This document shows, piece by piece, positions 52,851 through 64,000 of a stretch of 64,000 nucleotides of DNA. Position numbers and translations under genes: made by a program. Numbering within the stretch: the stretch's first letter is position 1; every line of letters begins with the position of its first letter. Under the pieces are notes generated by a model that saw only the letters and a program-made list of their open reading frames with translations, did no database searches and was not told the DNA's origin. This stretch comes from Rhizomys pruinosus (lineage: Eukaryota > Chordata > Mammalia > Rodentia > Spalacidae). Where the stretch lies: the NCBI GenBank assembly GCA_009823505.1, contig VZQC01013813.1:1-64000 (forward strand). The letters run 5' to 3'.

Positions 52851-53370
52851 ACTGAAGAAGCACAAGCAATTAGTTTGCTAAGCTTAAATCTAATTTATTA
52901 TTTTATGAAACCGTAATTCATATGGCCATGGTAAGAATTATACAAAATAGTCTATTCTAAACTTTATTTAGTCCTATCAAAGGGTAACACATTACAAAAT
53001 TATACTGTAATATCACAACCTAAATATTGTCATAGATGTTTCACCAATACTATTCAGAAAGATTAAATGGGGCAGGTTATATATAGGAAGGCAGGCAGGG
53101 GACAGAGGACGAGAGGAGGATAACTAACACTAAAGGCTCTGAAAAGCCACATGGAAACTTACCCACTAGTAAATTTTCCTATGTAATTATATATGATATA
53201 TAATATATAGTGAAAAGAGTATATAAATGAATTTACTCTATAATGGGAGAGGGTCACTGCCCCTACCAGACATCAAAGGCTATTCAGTTAAAGCCCACCT
53301 CATGCTTAGTTTACCTATCTGCAAGTTGTTGATCAGTGGTGTCTTATAGGAGCACCTCTCTCTAGCATTA

Positions 53371-53774
53371 CAGGCTCTTACCATTGCTGCTCTTGGTTAT
53401 CCGACAAAACGTGGAGTGGGACCATAATTGCCTGAAGACAGGATATACTTGAGTGGTAGGATAGGAAGAAATTGAACTGATACCAAACGGGAACCTTCAC
53501 CCCTGTTTGCTTCCTTTCATATTCCTAGAAGGTTTACAGACTGTTGGGGGAGAAATGTAATCAGTAGTCTCACCCAACTGTTAACTCTGTGAGATCCAAT
53601 GATGTCTTGCTTTCCAAGATATGCCCATTGGTCCAATAGTGACATCAAAATTATGGAAATAAACAAATGCCTTTTAATTAAACTTAAGGCTAGCTCAGTA
53701 AGATGGAGTCCGTGCATAGTATAGGCAACAAGGGCATAAAATTGTGGCTGGGTAGGTCATAGGCCACAAAGGAG
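53371..53774 (+). mobile_element. Lx-type L1 3' UTR, plus strand (block B, cut at block edge)
   Basis: Copy of 49,161-49,564. Confidence 0.62.
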
Positions 53775-53892
53775 CCCTCTCTTTCTTCTTTCCTTCATCC
53801 CCTTCTTTATTTCCTTAGTCCATAGATTTTTATCATTTGCTTTTACTTAGACATACATTTCACTTAACAATTAATTAGATATAATTCTTGGA

Positions 53893-55730
53893 GGCATATT
53901 TGAATTTCATTAGTTTTTAATTTTTTTATATTCAGGATTTGTACCTTTCATACAATAGCTCCTAATTAAGTTTAGACCCCCCCTTGTTCAAACCCTCAGT
54001 CAGAACTCATGCATTACATCATCCAGGTTAAATCCCATCCAGTCAAGCTTTTGAATCCAAATGTCCTTCTGCACAAATTCATCCACTGGATTCTAGTCAG
54101 CACATGTAGAAATCCCAAGTAAGGACTATTCTTCCTCACCCAGCAGTAATCAGTCTCCTGTAGTTCTCAGTCCAGGGCCATTCCCCCACCCATTTCTCTT
54201 GCTCTACTTTGAGACATTGTCTGAATTGCCATGGATTCCATGTCTGATGTCAACATTGCCATAGATTCACATTTGAAAGCTTCCAGTTGTCTGGAAGCCT
54301 CTGTTTCCTGACATTCCTGCACCAGCGCTGGCAATTACAAACTCTCCACCCTTTCTTCCACAATGATTCCTGAACCATATGTGAGTGAGGTTTAATATAG
54401 GAGTGCTATCCAGAGACATACTCTAGAGTCATCTATTCTTTGAAATGTAGCCAGTCATGGCCTTCTGTTTGCATTTCACTCTATTGTGTAAGGAAGCTTC
54501 ACTGGCAAGAATTGAAGGATGCACCCATTTTCTCTATGCCCCCCATTCCACTAAGTTCCATGACTCTTAGGTGTAGAGGTTCAAGTGTAGATGTGTCTTG
54601 TAGGATTGGGCATCTTTCAGATGTATATTTTCTGTGTCTGACCAATTGTGGGATTCTGAAGTAGCATCCATTTGTTACAAAGAGAAGCTTATTTGATGGG
54701 TGATGTACAGTATGCTTGTATAAGCTTCCATATTTAACATGTAGTAAGAAATTTCATTTTTCTAGAGATATGCTGATAGGGTTTGTCTAGGATCTATGTC
54801 CTCTCCAGCCTTGTGCATTTGTCTGAGTTTGCAGTGGAACTCATGAGTTCACTCTCATTGAGAAGTTTTTAAGTCCAGTTAGATTGGTGCTGATTAGTCA
54901 CCAGATAATAGTGTCAATATGGCACAAATAGAGGTAGTTTGCTCTGTGGGTCATTATGGTTATTAGGCTTTAGGGCTGGGTTGTACCATTGATTGATATT
55001 TTTTCTCCCTAAGCAGTGTTCATGTTATTTAGCATTATGAAAATTAAATTTCAGGAAGAAGTCTTCCAAGTCAGTTCCTATTCCATTACTTTAAGTCCTA
55101 TTCCTGAGGTATGCTCTGTCTTGAGCAGGAGGGTCTTATTTTCTAATTCTTGAAAATAATCAAGTACTTTGATAATAGCTTGTGTTATTTTGGCATTCTC
55201 TGGGATCATGCTCACCAACCACTCAAAGGGTGGTGTTTTCTGTCTGGCACTGTGTCCCTTGCCATGCAGCACACAGGTATACTGTACACCAATGTTCAGA
55301 GAGTGTATGCGCATTTCTCATAGGGTCTTGGGGGCATCACATTACCCCTGGGTTCCCTAGTCACCTAAGATCTAGTTACCTATATTTTTCTTCTTCCCTT
55401 CCCACATCCCTCCTCCTTACCCATACCCAGTACCCCCATTATCCTCCCCCTCCTCCTCTCCTGAGTTCCCTCACCCCCCGATGCCCCCTGTATGTCCCTC
55501 CTTCTTCCCCTCCCAACTCAAAACTCTCTTTTTCCCCACACCCTAGTAACATCTGTTCCTTATTCTTCCCGTCTTTAGGATTCTTTCTTTTCCTTTACCT
55601 CCATGCATCCATTCCATTTTCTTGGCTCCTGGTGTTATATCAGAATATTTACTCCCATATAGGGTATTGGTACTATAATCCACAAATGAAGGAAGACATG
55701 CCTCACTTGGTTTTCTGCCTTTGATTCATT
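53893..55730 (-). mobile_element. Long L1-type 3' UTR, minus strand (block C)
   Basis: The best-preserved local copy of this unit. It carries CAATTGTGGGATTCTGAAGTA, GGTTATTAGGCTTTAGGG, CATTGATTGATA and the CACTCAAAGGGTGGT segment in order. Confidence 0.7.
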
Positions 55731-56504
55731 CTGTTAGTTGTCTATAATCCTGGCATTTGGAAACTCTACAGAAAAAAATGTTTCATTTTTCAGACCATGT
55801 TTATATCATGAATTAACAAATATTGATTTTCAGTCATGCTGATGACCAATTTGGTGTAGTTATTTCTCAAGATAATTGTCTCACTCTGCTAAGAAAGTGT
55901 CAAGGTTATTAAGAGTCAATTTTTCTTACTATACTTTTCTGTAGGGAACAATCTATTACTTGTTAAACATAAAAAATAAGAGTATATCTTTCGAGTCCTG
56001 TTTTATATTGGGGACTAAAATGAAATTAGCCATCTTCAGTGAATGCAGAACTTGCATGGTTGTTTCTAGCACTCGTTATAATTCTAAAAGTAAGAATGCA
56101 AAGTTCTGAGTTTATAGATGTCTAAAAATACAACATTAACTTTAGGATTTTTTCCAGTGACTGTGTACATTTGTCCACATAAACATCTGTATTTCCGTAC
56201 CAGTATTTTGCTTATATTTATGTTATTTACTTTTCCCTCTTGATACGGGATTCTACTGTTTATTGTATACATGTCCTTGATGTGGATGTATTATATACAT
56301 GTTGTCACATGTGTGAACATAAAGGTAATGAAAAGGCAGTATTAAGGAAAATATTGCCTTGTCTGGCTTCTAACAGAATGATAAATGTGAGAAGGTTCAT
56401 TGCAGAGGATCTGAAAGCTTTGGAAAATGGTTTATAGTGCCGAGCTAGTGTACTAAGAAATACCTCCAGAAACCTGATGTTATCTGTTCCACGTTTTATA
56501 TTTC

Positions 56505-57037
56505 TGGTTTCTTTTTTTTTCTTTTTTTTATTGGTGCTTTGTGCATTTCATACATCATTTTCCAATTCAGTTCAGGCATATTTCCCTTTCTCTTCCCCCC
56601 TACCCCCCCCCCCATCCCAGATCATGCATTTTGCCATAACTGTCCTGCATCTTTCTCTCATTTTTTTTTTTTTCATTTTTTAGCTATAAGTGATGATCCA
56701 TGAGTAGAAGCAGCCTTCATATGAAACCAATTTGCAGGCTGTTGTGCCCAAACCCCCACAGCCCCACCATCCAGCGGGGGATGAGGGGTTGTATGTTCAA
56801 TCAAGTTGATCAAATGAGTGTCCAGACTACATTGCTGTAGTTCCACCATTCACCCCAATCGCAGCCCTTACATTCTACCATGCCCCCTCTTCTGCAGATT
56901 GTTCCCTAGGCTTAGGAAAGGGGCACAGGTGGATGAGAAGCAAAACAGTCCACTCTCTCTCTGGAGCTGTTGTCTTAGACTCTGGTCAATTCTGGCTGTT
57001 TCCTTTCATGGGCTGACAGTTTGTCCAAGAATAACCT
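56505..57037 (-). mobile_element. L1-type tail, minus strand (block C)
   Basis: A TTTTTTTATTGGTGCTTTG start, CATTTCATACATCATTTTCC, GATCATGCATTTTGCC and CAATCAAGTTGATCAAATGA. These match the copy at 61,507 better than blocks A and B do. Confidence 0.62.
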
Positions 57038-57555
57038 TTCGATCCTACTAATGAAGCACAAGCAATTAGTTTCTAATCTTAATATCTAATTTATTTTTAA
57101 TTGAAACCGTGAATTCATATGCCATTGTAAGAATTATACAAAATAGTCTATTCTAAACTTTATTTAGTCCTATCAAAGGGTAACACATTACAAAATTATA
57201 CTGTAATATCACAACCTAAATATTGTCATAGATGTTTCACCAATACTATTCAGAAAGATTAAATGGGGCAGGTTATATATAGGAAGGCAGGGTACAGAAG
57301 GGACGATAGGAAGGGATAACTAACACTAAAGGCTCTGAAAAGCCACATGGAAACATATTCCCGTAGAATTTTCCTAAAATATATATGATATATAATATAT
57401 ATGAAAAGAGTATATAAATGAATTTACTCTATAATGGGGGAGGGTCACTGCCCCTACCAGACATCAAAGGCTATTCAGTTAAAGCCCACCTCATGCTTAG
57501 TTTACCTATCTGCAAGTTGTTGATCAGTGGTGTCTTATAGGAGCACCTCTCTCTA

Positions 57556-57996
57556 GCATTACAGGCTCTTAGCATTGTTCTTGGTTATCCACAAAACTTG
57601 GAGGTTGGACCATATTGCTGAAGACAGGATATACTTGAGTGGTAGGATAGGAAGAAATTGAACTGATACCAAACGGGAACCTTCACCCCTGTTTGCTTCC
57701 TTTCATATTCCTAGAAGGTTTACAGACTGTTGGGGGAGAAATGTAATCAGTAGTCTCACCCAACTGTTAACTCTGTGAGATCCAATGATGTCTTGCCTTC
57801 CAAGATATGCCCATTGGTCCAATAGTGGCATGAATATTATGGAAATAAACAAATGCCTTTTAATTAAACTTAAGGCTAGCTCAGTAAGATGGAGTCCGTG
57901 CATAGTATAGGCAACAAGGGCATAAAATTGTGGCTGGGTAGGTCATAGGCCACAAAGGAGAACCAATATTGTGCTTCATGGACATCATAATAAACT
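57556..57996 (+). mobile_element. Lx-type L1 3' UTR, plus strand (block C)
   Basis: Copy of 49,161-49,600 with a few substitutions. Confidence 0.65.
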
Positions 57997-58120
57997 ACTT
58001 TCAAGCCCTTACATTTTATCTATATATTAATGAATCTAACAATACTCTTCAAAGCTTCCTTGATTTTTTACATTAGGTAGTTATTAATACTGATCCACAA
58101 ATGATATATAACCTTTTCTC

Positions 58121-58254
58121 ACTTAATTTTTATTGAGTTTTTGTATATTTCATATAACATTTCTTAATCTAATTCAGACCTCTTCCCCCATCCCTACCCC
58201 TCCCACCCAAATTCATTCATTCTTCCGTACATGTTATGTATTGTCTTGAATCTT
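58121..58254 (-). mobile_element. L1 tail fragment, minus strand (block C)
   Basis: Copy of 49,725-49,858. Confidence 0.55.
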
Positions 58255-58260
58255 TTACTC

Positions 58261-59111
58261 AGTCTTTTTTAACTTTTCCATGTAGAAGTTTACTGTATTT
58301 TTTCTGTTCTTTGAGTCTTTTGCTGCTGTTGTTCCGTTTAATTTTAAATTACTTCAAAATATACATCTATACACTCCACACATATGCCAGATTTACAAAG
58401 TCTGAAAATAAACTACAGGTTAATTCCTAAACACTTTTAGGGATTAAAAGTTTAACAGTAAACTTGCATGCAGGTAAAATAATTCACTTCACATTCCTAA
58501 ATTTTTTTTTTATCTTTTCAAGGCAGGGTCTCCCTGTAGCCCCAGATGTCCTGGAATTCACTCTGTAAACCAGGCTGGCCTTGAACTCACAAAGATCCGT
58601 CTGCCTCTGCCTCCCGAGTGCTAGGATTAAAGGCATGCGCCACCACGCCCTGCACATTCCTAAATTTTATATAACAAGTTGATGTATGTTTTGATGTACT
58701 TTTAAAAAAAAGCTTTATTCTTTCTCATAAATCTTAGAAGTGAGGAAAGTAGAGCCATAAACCTAAAACTACATATATATATATATATAATTATATATAA
58801 TATAAATTAATATATATTAATAGTAATATCAATCAATGTGGTATTATTTTACTAACAAATTACTCACCTTGAATTACATATAGGAATTTGGTGCTATGAC
58901 ACAAATGAGGGACACATTACATTGATTTTCTGACACTGTGTTGCTTCACTTACATAATAGCTTCTAGTTCCATACATTTACCTCCACCTTTTAAAATTTC
59001 ATCTTTCTTTACCACTGCATAAAACTATATTGTGTAAATGTAACACATTTTCATTATCCACTCATTGGTTGAGGGACACTTGGGTTGTTTCCAGCTCTGA
59101 TATTGTGAGGA
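58261..59111 (-). mobile_element. Young-type L1 3' UTR and ORF2 end, minus strand (block C)
   Basis: Copy of 49,865-50,715, almost identical. Confidence 0.78.
58506..58653 (-). mobile_element. B1 SINE, minus strand, with target-site duplication (block C)
   Basis: Copy of the B1 at 50,110-50,257 with the same flanking ACATTCCTAAATTTT repeats. Confidence 0.96.
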
Positions 59112-59145
59112 GAACAGCAGTAAAATGGTTCTTCATGTTTCTCTT

Positions 59146-59796
59146 TTAAAGTTGGATTTTCTTTTCATTAATTACAATTCGGGGAGATTTTTCTAGGTTG
59201 CTATGTGTATGAATTTGTTCCAGTAATAATTTTGATTAGTATTCCATGCTATGGTACACCATAATTGGTTCCTATCATTATCATATTAAAGGTTAATTTG
59301 TTTCCTTTTTATGTTATGAAAGATGCTACCATAAACAGCAATATGCAATGTTTGTGTTTGTGAGACTTAGACATATTTTCTGAATAAATGCAAAGGTGAA
59401 GTTGCTGGATATTATAAGTGGATGTTTGTTTTTGTAGGACTATAACAACATATCATTTCCACAGTTTCTTATTATTTTCATTTCTAATAGCCATGCCATT
59501 GATCTAGCTTTTAGTATCTTTGCCAGCATTTAGTGCTTTATTATTTTCTATTTTAGCCATTATAATAGATTTTGAGTAAAATATCAAGTTGGTTTTATAG
59601 ATAAGTTAACCACTATCTAATGACTTTGAACCTGTTTTTGTATATTTATTTGGATCTATATACTCTTCTGGGTAATTGTGTGTTTATTTAAGTGTCTTCA
59701 CTATGTTCTAGTTGAATGTTTAATTTTTTACCTGTTAGTTTTCTTGAAATTAATAACTACACTTTGGTTACATTATATTCATAATAAGACTGAGGA
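59146..59796 (-). mobile_element. Older L1 ORF2-end remnant, minus strand (block C)
   Basis: Copy of 50,750-51,400. Confidence 0.5.
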
Positions 59797-60458
59797 TAAT
59801 ATTCAGAGTTCCAATGGAAGCATCCTCACACATCCCACAGACTACTACTGACATTTTTTTACCACACTAGTAAAATTGCTAAACAGAATGAACATATATT
59901 ACACATGATTATTACCCCTATTAATAATTTACCTTGGGGCTCATTCAGTGTAGCACATTATATGGGTTTGAGTGAATGTATATTGATACACACTTAAGTG
60001 TATGTATAGTTTCATGGCCTGGAAAACACTGTGGTTGGCTGTTGACTTTTCCTATACCTCACAGCCAGAAACCACTGACCTTTTTCCTCTCTCTGTAGTT
60101 TGCTTTCAAAAACTGTTATGTTAGTGGAGAGTATATGGCATGTACTCTTTGGACATAGGACTTCCACTTAATAAGATGCATTTAACTCCCCCACGTTTTT
60201 TCATGGCTTGATAATGCATTCTTTTTATGAGAAGTGATAATCCATCATGTGGACATTCCATAGGTCCCTTATCAATGCACTCACACATAAATGTCATGGT
60301 TGTTTTGACATTCACTCAATTCAACGAAAATGATTGCTATCAATGTTTGTGTGCAAACTTTTGTGTAGACCTAAGTGTTCAATCCATTTAAGGAATTACC
60401 AAGGAAAATAAATTCTGAATCATATTGTAAGACTAAGAATAGTTTTGGAAGAAACAAT

Positions 60459-61506
60459 GAAGTGTGTTTCTGAATAGCTTTGTTTCATTAAAACCAGCAA
60501 TAAATGAGTGCTGCTATTTTCTACATTCTTTCCATAACAACACTTTCTCCATGGATCAGATCTCATGATTTCTGACAGATATGTAGTAGAATAACATTTT
60601 CATTAACAATGCACCATTTGACTGAATTCTTAAAAATTCATAATAAGCTCACTTGTTATCTATATATCTTTAAAGAAATGATCTGTGAAGTACTTCACTT
60701 ATGTTTTAATCAGATAGTATTAGTTGTTACCATTGGACTGATTCAGATTAGCACACAGAAATGTGTTTAATATAATTAGACATGTATGCATTATAAAATA
60801 TAATTGCAGAGACAGATGATAAGGCTTTTCTCATTGTCCATTGAATACACAAAGGACATTTAGAAGACTAGACGGATTGGAATCATCTTACCTGTGATTA
60901 GGTTTTAGATCAATGCTACAAAATAGGAAAACTAGAAATAACCTCAAGTTAATATTTCAACACAATTTTAATGAAATTACTAAAATCAATTCAAATAGAC
61001 AAAGAAACATTTCAATAAATGACTCTGGAAAATTTGGATAGGTAGACAAAGTTTAATTGCACCGCACTAACAAAGAAACTTTATAGATCAGATAATTTTC
61101 TGTATGCTCCACTTGCATTTTAGCCTATGGCTGGGATATTTCTCACTGTTAAAAAGGAAGTCTTAGGCCTAGAGTGGAAAAATACTATATTATCTGGTTA
61201 TTTACTGTGCACAGACCTCTTTAATGCTTTCAGACTTGCTTGATGTCAAGGGCTTTTCTTTGGATCCAGGAGAGAATGAACCTAACTTCTCTTTCCTCCC
61301 ATACTAGGTTGGAAGCTGTGTCTCAGCTCCTTAGCTGCTTTTTTTCCGTTGGCTAAGAGTCAGAAGATAGTGGGCTGCTATACTTTTCTCATGTCCTAGA
61401 ATCCAAAACTTGTGTCCTTCTTCCCACCCTTCAGTACTCCACTGGTGGTCTCTTGCATTATTTCTAGGTTATAGTTGTGTCTGGTCAAGAAGGACAGAGT
61501 GAAACA
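60459..61506. other. Unassigned single-copy sequence
   Basis: It follows the end of block C. No gene or repeat family is recognised. Confidence 0.5.
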
Positions 61507-62050
61507 GGCATGGATCATCTCATATCTTCTTTTTTTATTATTTTTTTATTTTTATTGATGCTTTGTGTATTTCATACATCATTTTCCAATTCAGTTCAGG
61601 CATATATCCCCTTCCCTTCCCCCCACTCCACCCCTACCCATCCCAGATCATGCATTCTGCTATAACTTTTCTGCATGTTTCTCTGCTTTTTTGTTTTGTT
61701 TTGTTTTCATTTTTTTAACAATAAGTGATAATTTGTGAGTACAAGCATCCTTCACGTAAAACCAATTTGCGAGCAGTTGTGCCCGAATCCACACAGCTCA
61801 TGGGTCCCACCATCCAGCGGGGGGGTGGGGGGGTGGGGGTTGGGGGAGGGCCTTTGTATGGTTTCAATCAAGTTGATCAAATGAGTGTCCAGTACTACTT
61901 GTAGTTTCCCATTCACCCCATCGCGCCCTTATCTTCTACAGCCCCCTCTTCCCCAGATTGTTCACATAGGCTTAGGAAAAGGCACAGGTGGGATGAGAGA
62001 GCAAAACAGTCCCTTTCTCTGGAGCTGTTGTCTTCTTAACTATGACTTGA
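61507..62050 (-). mobile_element. L1-type tail, minus strand
   Basis: Independent relative of the tails at 48,105, 52,298 and 56,505. It has TGTATTTCATACATCATTTTC, CCACCATCCAGCGGG followed by a G-run at about 61,818-61,855, and CAATCAAGTTGATCAAATGA. Confidence 0.6.
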
Positions 62051-62099
62051 GAATCCCTGACATTCTCTTACCCTGACCTCCTCTAGTGTCTTACGTGAT

Positions 62100-62325
62100 A
62101 GCACTGGAATTTTATTTATTTTTATATGTAGAGGTGGTATGGCTGCACATATACACCTGTCTTTTAGTACCCACAGAGGTCAGAAGAGGGTGTCGTATCC
62201 CCTGGAATGGGAGTTTTAAAGACGGTTTTTTAGCCACCATGGTTACTCTGCTGGGTTTGAAACCCAGGTCCTTCTCAAGAGAAGCCAGTGCTCTTAAACA
62301 CTGCTACATCTCTCCAGCCCCTCTG
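62100..62325 (-). mobile_element. B2/B3-family SINE, minus strand
   Basis: CAGAGGTCAGAAGAGGGTGT, GAAACCCAGGTCCTTCTCAA and CTACATCTCTCCAGCCCC. Confidence 0.85.
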
Positions 62326-62379
62326 TGGCAGATTCTGAGGCAGATAACAAGAAATTTCCCTGTTTAAGCAGAGCCATAA

Positions 62380-62553
62380 TATATATAACATATATATACA
62401 ATAGATTATACATATATATTATATAAATATATATAAATAATATCTCAAGATATATCAATCCTAGTAGACATATATATAACTATCTCTACACTCGCTCCTA
62501 TATGTCTATCTATCTCTATATCTTTCTATCTCTCTCCTCTCTCTCTCTCAGCT
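62380..62553. repeat. AT-rich then (CTAT)n/(CT)n low-complexity tract
   Basis: Imperfect TATA runs to about 62,480, then CTAT and CT units to 62,553. Confidence 0.85.
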
Positions 62554-62890
62554 GGCGCCCACCTTACGTCCATTGGCCGATGCTGCCCTCCCTAGCTTCT
62601 TGCTCCGGGTTAACGCTCCCTTTCGCCTGTGTGTGCCCTCTCTCCGTGCGTTGCCCCCGATCCTATTTATTACACTTGTTTTCCCTCACCCCGCTGCTCT
62701 CCCCCTGCTTTCCCCCCCAGCAGGCCGCAAGCCTCAGCTTCTGCCCGCTTCGTCCCCCTCTGCACCGTGCCCTCTCTCTGGGTTTCTCAGTAGTTCCCAT
62801 CACCCCCTTCCCCCTTTGCTTGGATGTGGTGCGCGTTTGTGTGGATACGTATAGGATGATCTCACTTACAATGAAGGGCGAACATGATAG
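62554..62890. other. CpG-rich, pyrimidine-rich patch of unknown nature
   Basis: By eye about 16 CpG sites lie within 340 bp (GCTGGCGCCC, GGCCGATG, GTGCGTTGCC, GGTGCGCGTTTG among others), in a window where CpG is otherwise rare. Overlapping open frames of 138 (62,502-62,918) and 93 codons exist but give Pro/Ser/Leu-rich peptides without a domain. It could be a small CpG island, a non-repeat insertion, or badly assembled sequence. Confidence 0.4.
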
Positions 62891-64000
62891 CACTGCTGCT
62901 TATAGTGTCTATTTATAGTCACAGCTCTGTTATGAAGAACTTAGATCACTGTCATTTTCCAGACCATTGTGTTTCTCCTCAAGCCTTCAGCAACAAATCC
63001 CGGTATGTATTTCATGACTTTCTTGTGTATCATCTAGGAAAGCACTGGATGATATGTAGAGATTATGAAACCCTTGTGTATAGGATTCTGGTGGAATTAT
63101 TGGCTGACCTGACTTCATTCCACAGCTACCAAAAGGAAACATGAAAGGAACCAACAGACCCCATGTTTTCTCATGAGTTGTCTACCCTTTTTTTAGTTTT
63201 AGCTACATTTAAGAGTGAGTGGATTCAGATTTCAATGACTAATCTGAAAGGGAGTGTGTGGACTGCCTACAATAGTCTTAAGTTCCCTAGGAGGACAAAA
63301 CATTATGAGGGACCTTACACATTCTCTCCTTTGTAGAAGAGGTTTACATTTCCTCAGTTCATTATAAAACTAACACAGCACTTCCTTGTGGTTATTTGGA
63401 GGATATATTTTAATTTCCCACTCACCTAGGAGGCTTCCAGCTGAACTCCCCTGACTAGTACACATTGAGCTGTAATACTTTTGATGCATACACAAAATTG
63501 AAACTCAGTTTCTTCAAATTGTTTCAGTTTCTACAGAGAAATAGTAATCCCAATCTTCTTTTACCTCTTAGGAGTGGTGAGTTCAATTTGTGAAAATTCC
63601 TTACCATCATTCTTGGCAAATTGGATATGCAGTTCTCTATTTTAGAAATGTGTTTCATTTAATGTATTTGGTATCTTCATTCTGCCGGAGCTGCATGTCT
63701 CATGACTAGTTCCCTATACTGGCTGGCACTTCCAATATAAGAGAAATGGGTGAATGATGGCCCCGTGCAGCTATTCAAGTGAGTCCCTGCTTAAATATGA
63801 CATTATAATGTGTGGCTACACAAGCCCTTAAATCTTGACTAGGCATTCCTGCTCCATGGATGATAGCATCTTCTTCCTTCATTAGATTTCTTTAAATCTA
63901 TTTTTAGTCTCTTGCTTATAATATAATTGCTATTTGGTTTTGTGTTTCTTTCTTAGGAAAGTTTTTGTTACTTAAAATATATGTTGAAAAGAACACTTTA
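62891..64000. other. Unassigned sequence to the window end
   Basis: No gene or repeat family is recognised. An 86-codon frame at 62,884-63,144 (ending SFHSYQKET) has no identifiable domain. Confidence 0.45.

Larger units (their letters stand above)
52063..53774. repeat. Duplicated block B (partial, 1.7 kb)
   Basis: Matches 47,870-49,564 of block A. The first 650 bp are base-for-base identical to A, including the error-like variant at 48,081-48,500. Later patches (about 52,711-52,930, 53,090-53,210, 53,385-53,440) carry many small indels where A and C agree. It ends with GGAG, after which block C starts with CCCTCTC. Confidence 0.97.
53775..60458. repeat. Duplicated block C (6.7 kb)
   Basis: Full-length partner of block A. 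Where A and C differ by indels (A 45,419-47,575 and 48,081-48,500), C is closer to independent relatives at 4.3, 31.3 and 61.5 kb. C therefore looks like the correct or ancestral version. At 60,459 it runs into single-copy sequence. Confidence 0.97.

Noticed and set aside
55182..55724. 180-codon plus-strand frame
   Set aside because: It is a Pro/Ser/Leu-rich translation of pyrimidine-rich L1 3' UTR, and it is broken by indels in the other copy (46.7-47.3 kb).
61818..61860. G-run resembling a quadruplex or switch-like element
   Set aside because: It sits at the place where related L1 tails have a shorter G stretch, so it is simple expansion within that repeat.
1..64000. CRISPR array, operon, bacterial or phage system
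   Set aside because: No regularly spaced direct repeats, no ribosome-binding sites and no dense gene arrangement. The repeat content is that of a rodent nuclear genome.

Overview
The window looks like a gene-poor, LINE-1-rich stretch of a muroid rodent genome. The evidence is the mix of B1 (7SL-derived), B2/B3 (tRNA-derived, with a recognisable Pol III B box) and B4-like SINEs, together with Lx-type L1 3' UTRs. I found no intact host protein-coding gene, no tRNA or rRNA gene, no CRISPR array and nothing bacterial. Almost every longer reading frame is either a frame shadow or a decayed piece of L1 ORF2 or of an endogenous retrovirus. The species cannot be fixed from sequence alone.

Layout. 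1-13.6 kb is layered L1 (5' end, ORF2 and 3' UTR pieces on both strands) with SINEs and simple repeats, including a twin-primed L1 at 9.2-11.4 kb. 13.6-19 kb is mostly unassigned sequence with a few L1 tails and a B1. 19.1-22.8 kb holds a younger L1, a rearranged L1, a B1 with clean target-site duplications, and another L1 tail. 24.2-28.3 kb is a nested pair: a B2/B3 SINE with its own target-site duplication, split by a complete but internally deleted minus-strand provirus. The provirus has two LTRs, a 5-bp target duplication CTCTG, a tRNA-Lys-type primer site, betaretrovirus-like gag-pol scraps and a gammaretrovirus-type env surface fragment. 28.9-30.9 kb is an inverted L1 ORF2 plus foreign tail lying between perfect 17-bp direct repeats. 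31-36 kb is more L1. 39.26-40.42 kb is a 3'-UTR-only processed retrocopy of an unidentified mRNA with a 17-bp target duplication. 41-45 kb is mostly unassigned.

45.3-60.5 kb consists of three near-identical blocks in the order A (full), B (partial), C (full). Identical runs alternate with stretches dense in 1-3 base indels, and the indel-rich version is present in one or two copies only. I read this as a probable assembly or gap-filling artefact made from unpolished long reads, although a real recent duplication is not excluded. 60.5-64 kb is mostly unassigned, with an L1-type tail, a SINE and an unusual CpG-rich, pyrimidine-rich patch at 62.55-62.89 kb.

The genes do not work together as a system here. 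What the window records is successive retrotransposition: L1 machinery mobilised the SINEs, the retrocopy and itself, and a retrovirus later integrated into one SINE. I found no previously undescribed functional system.
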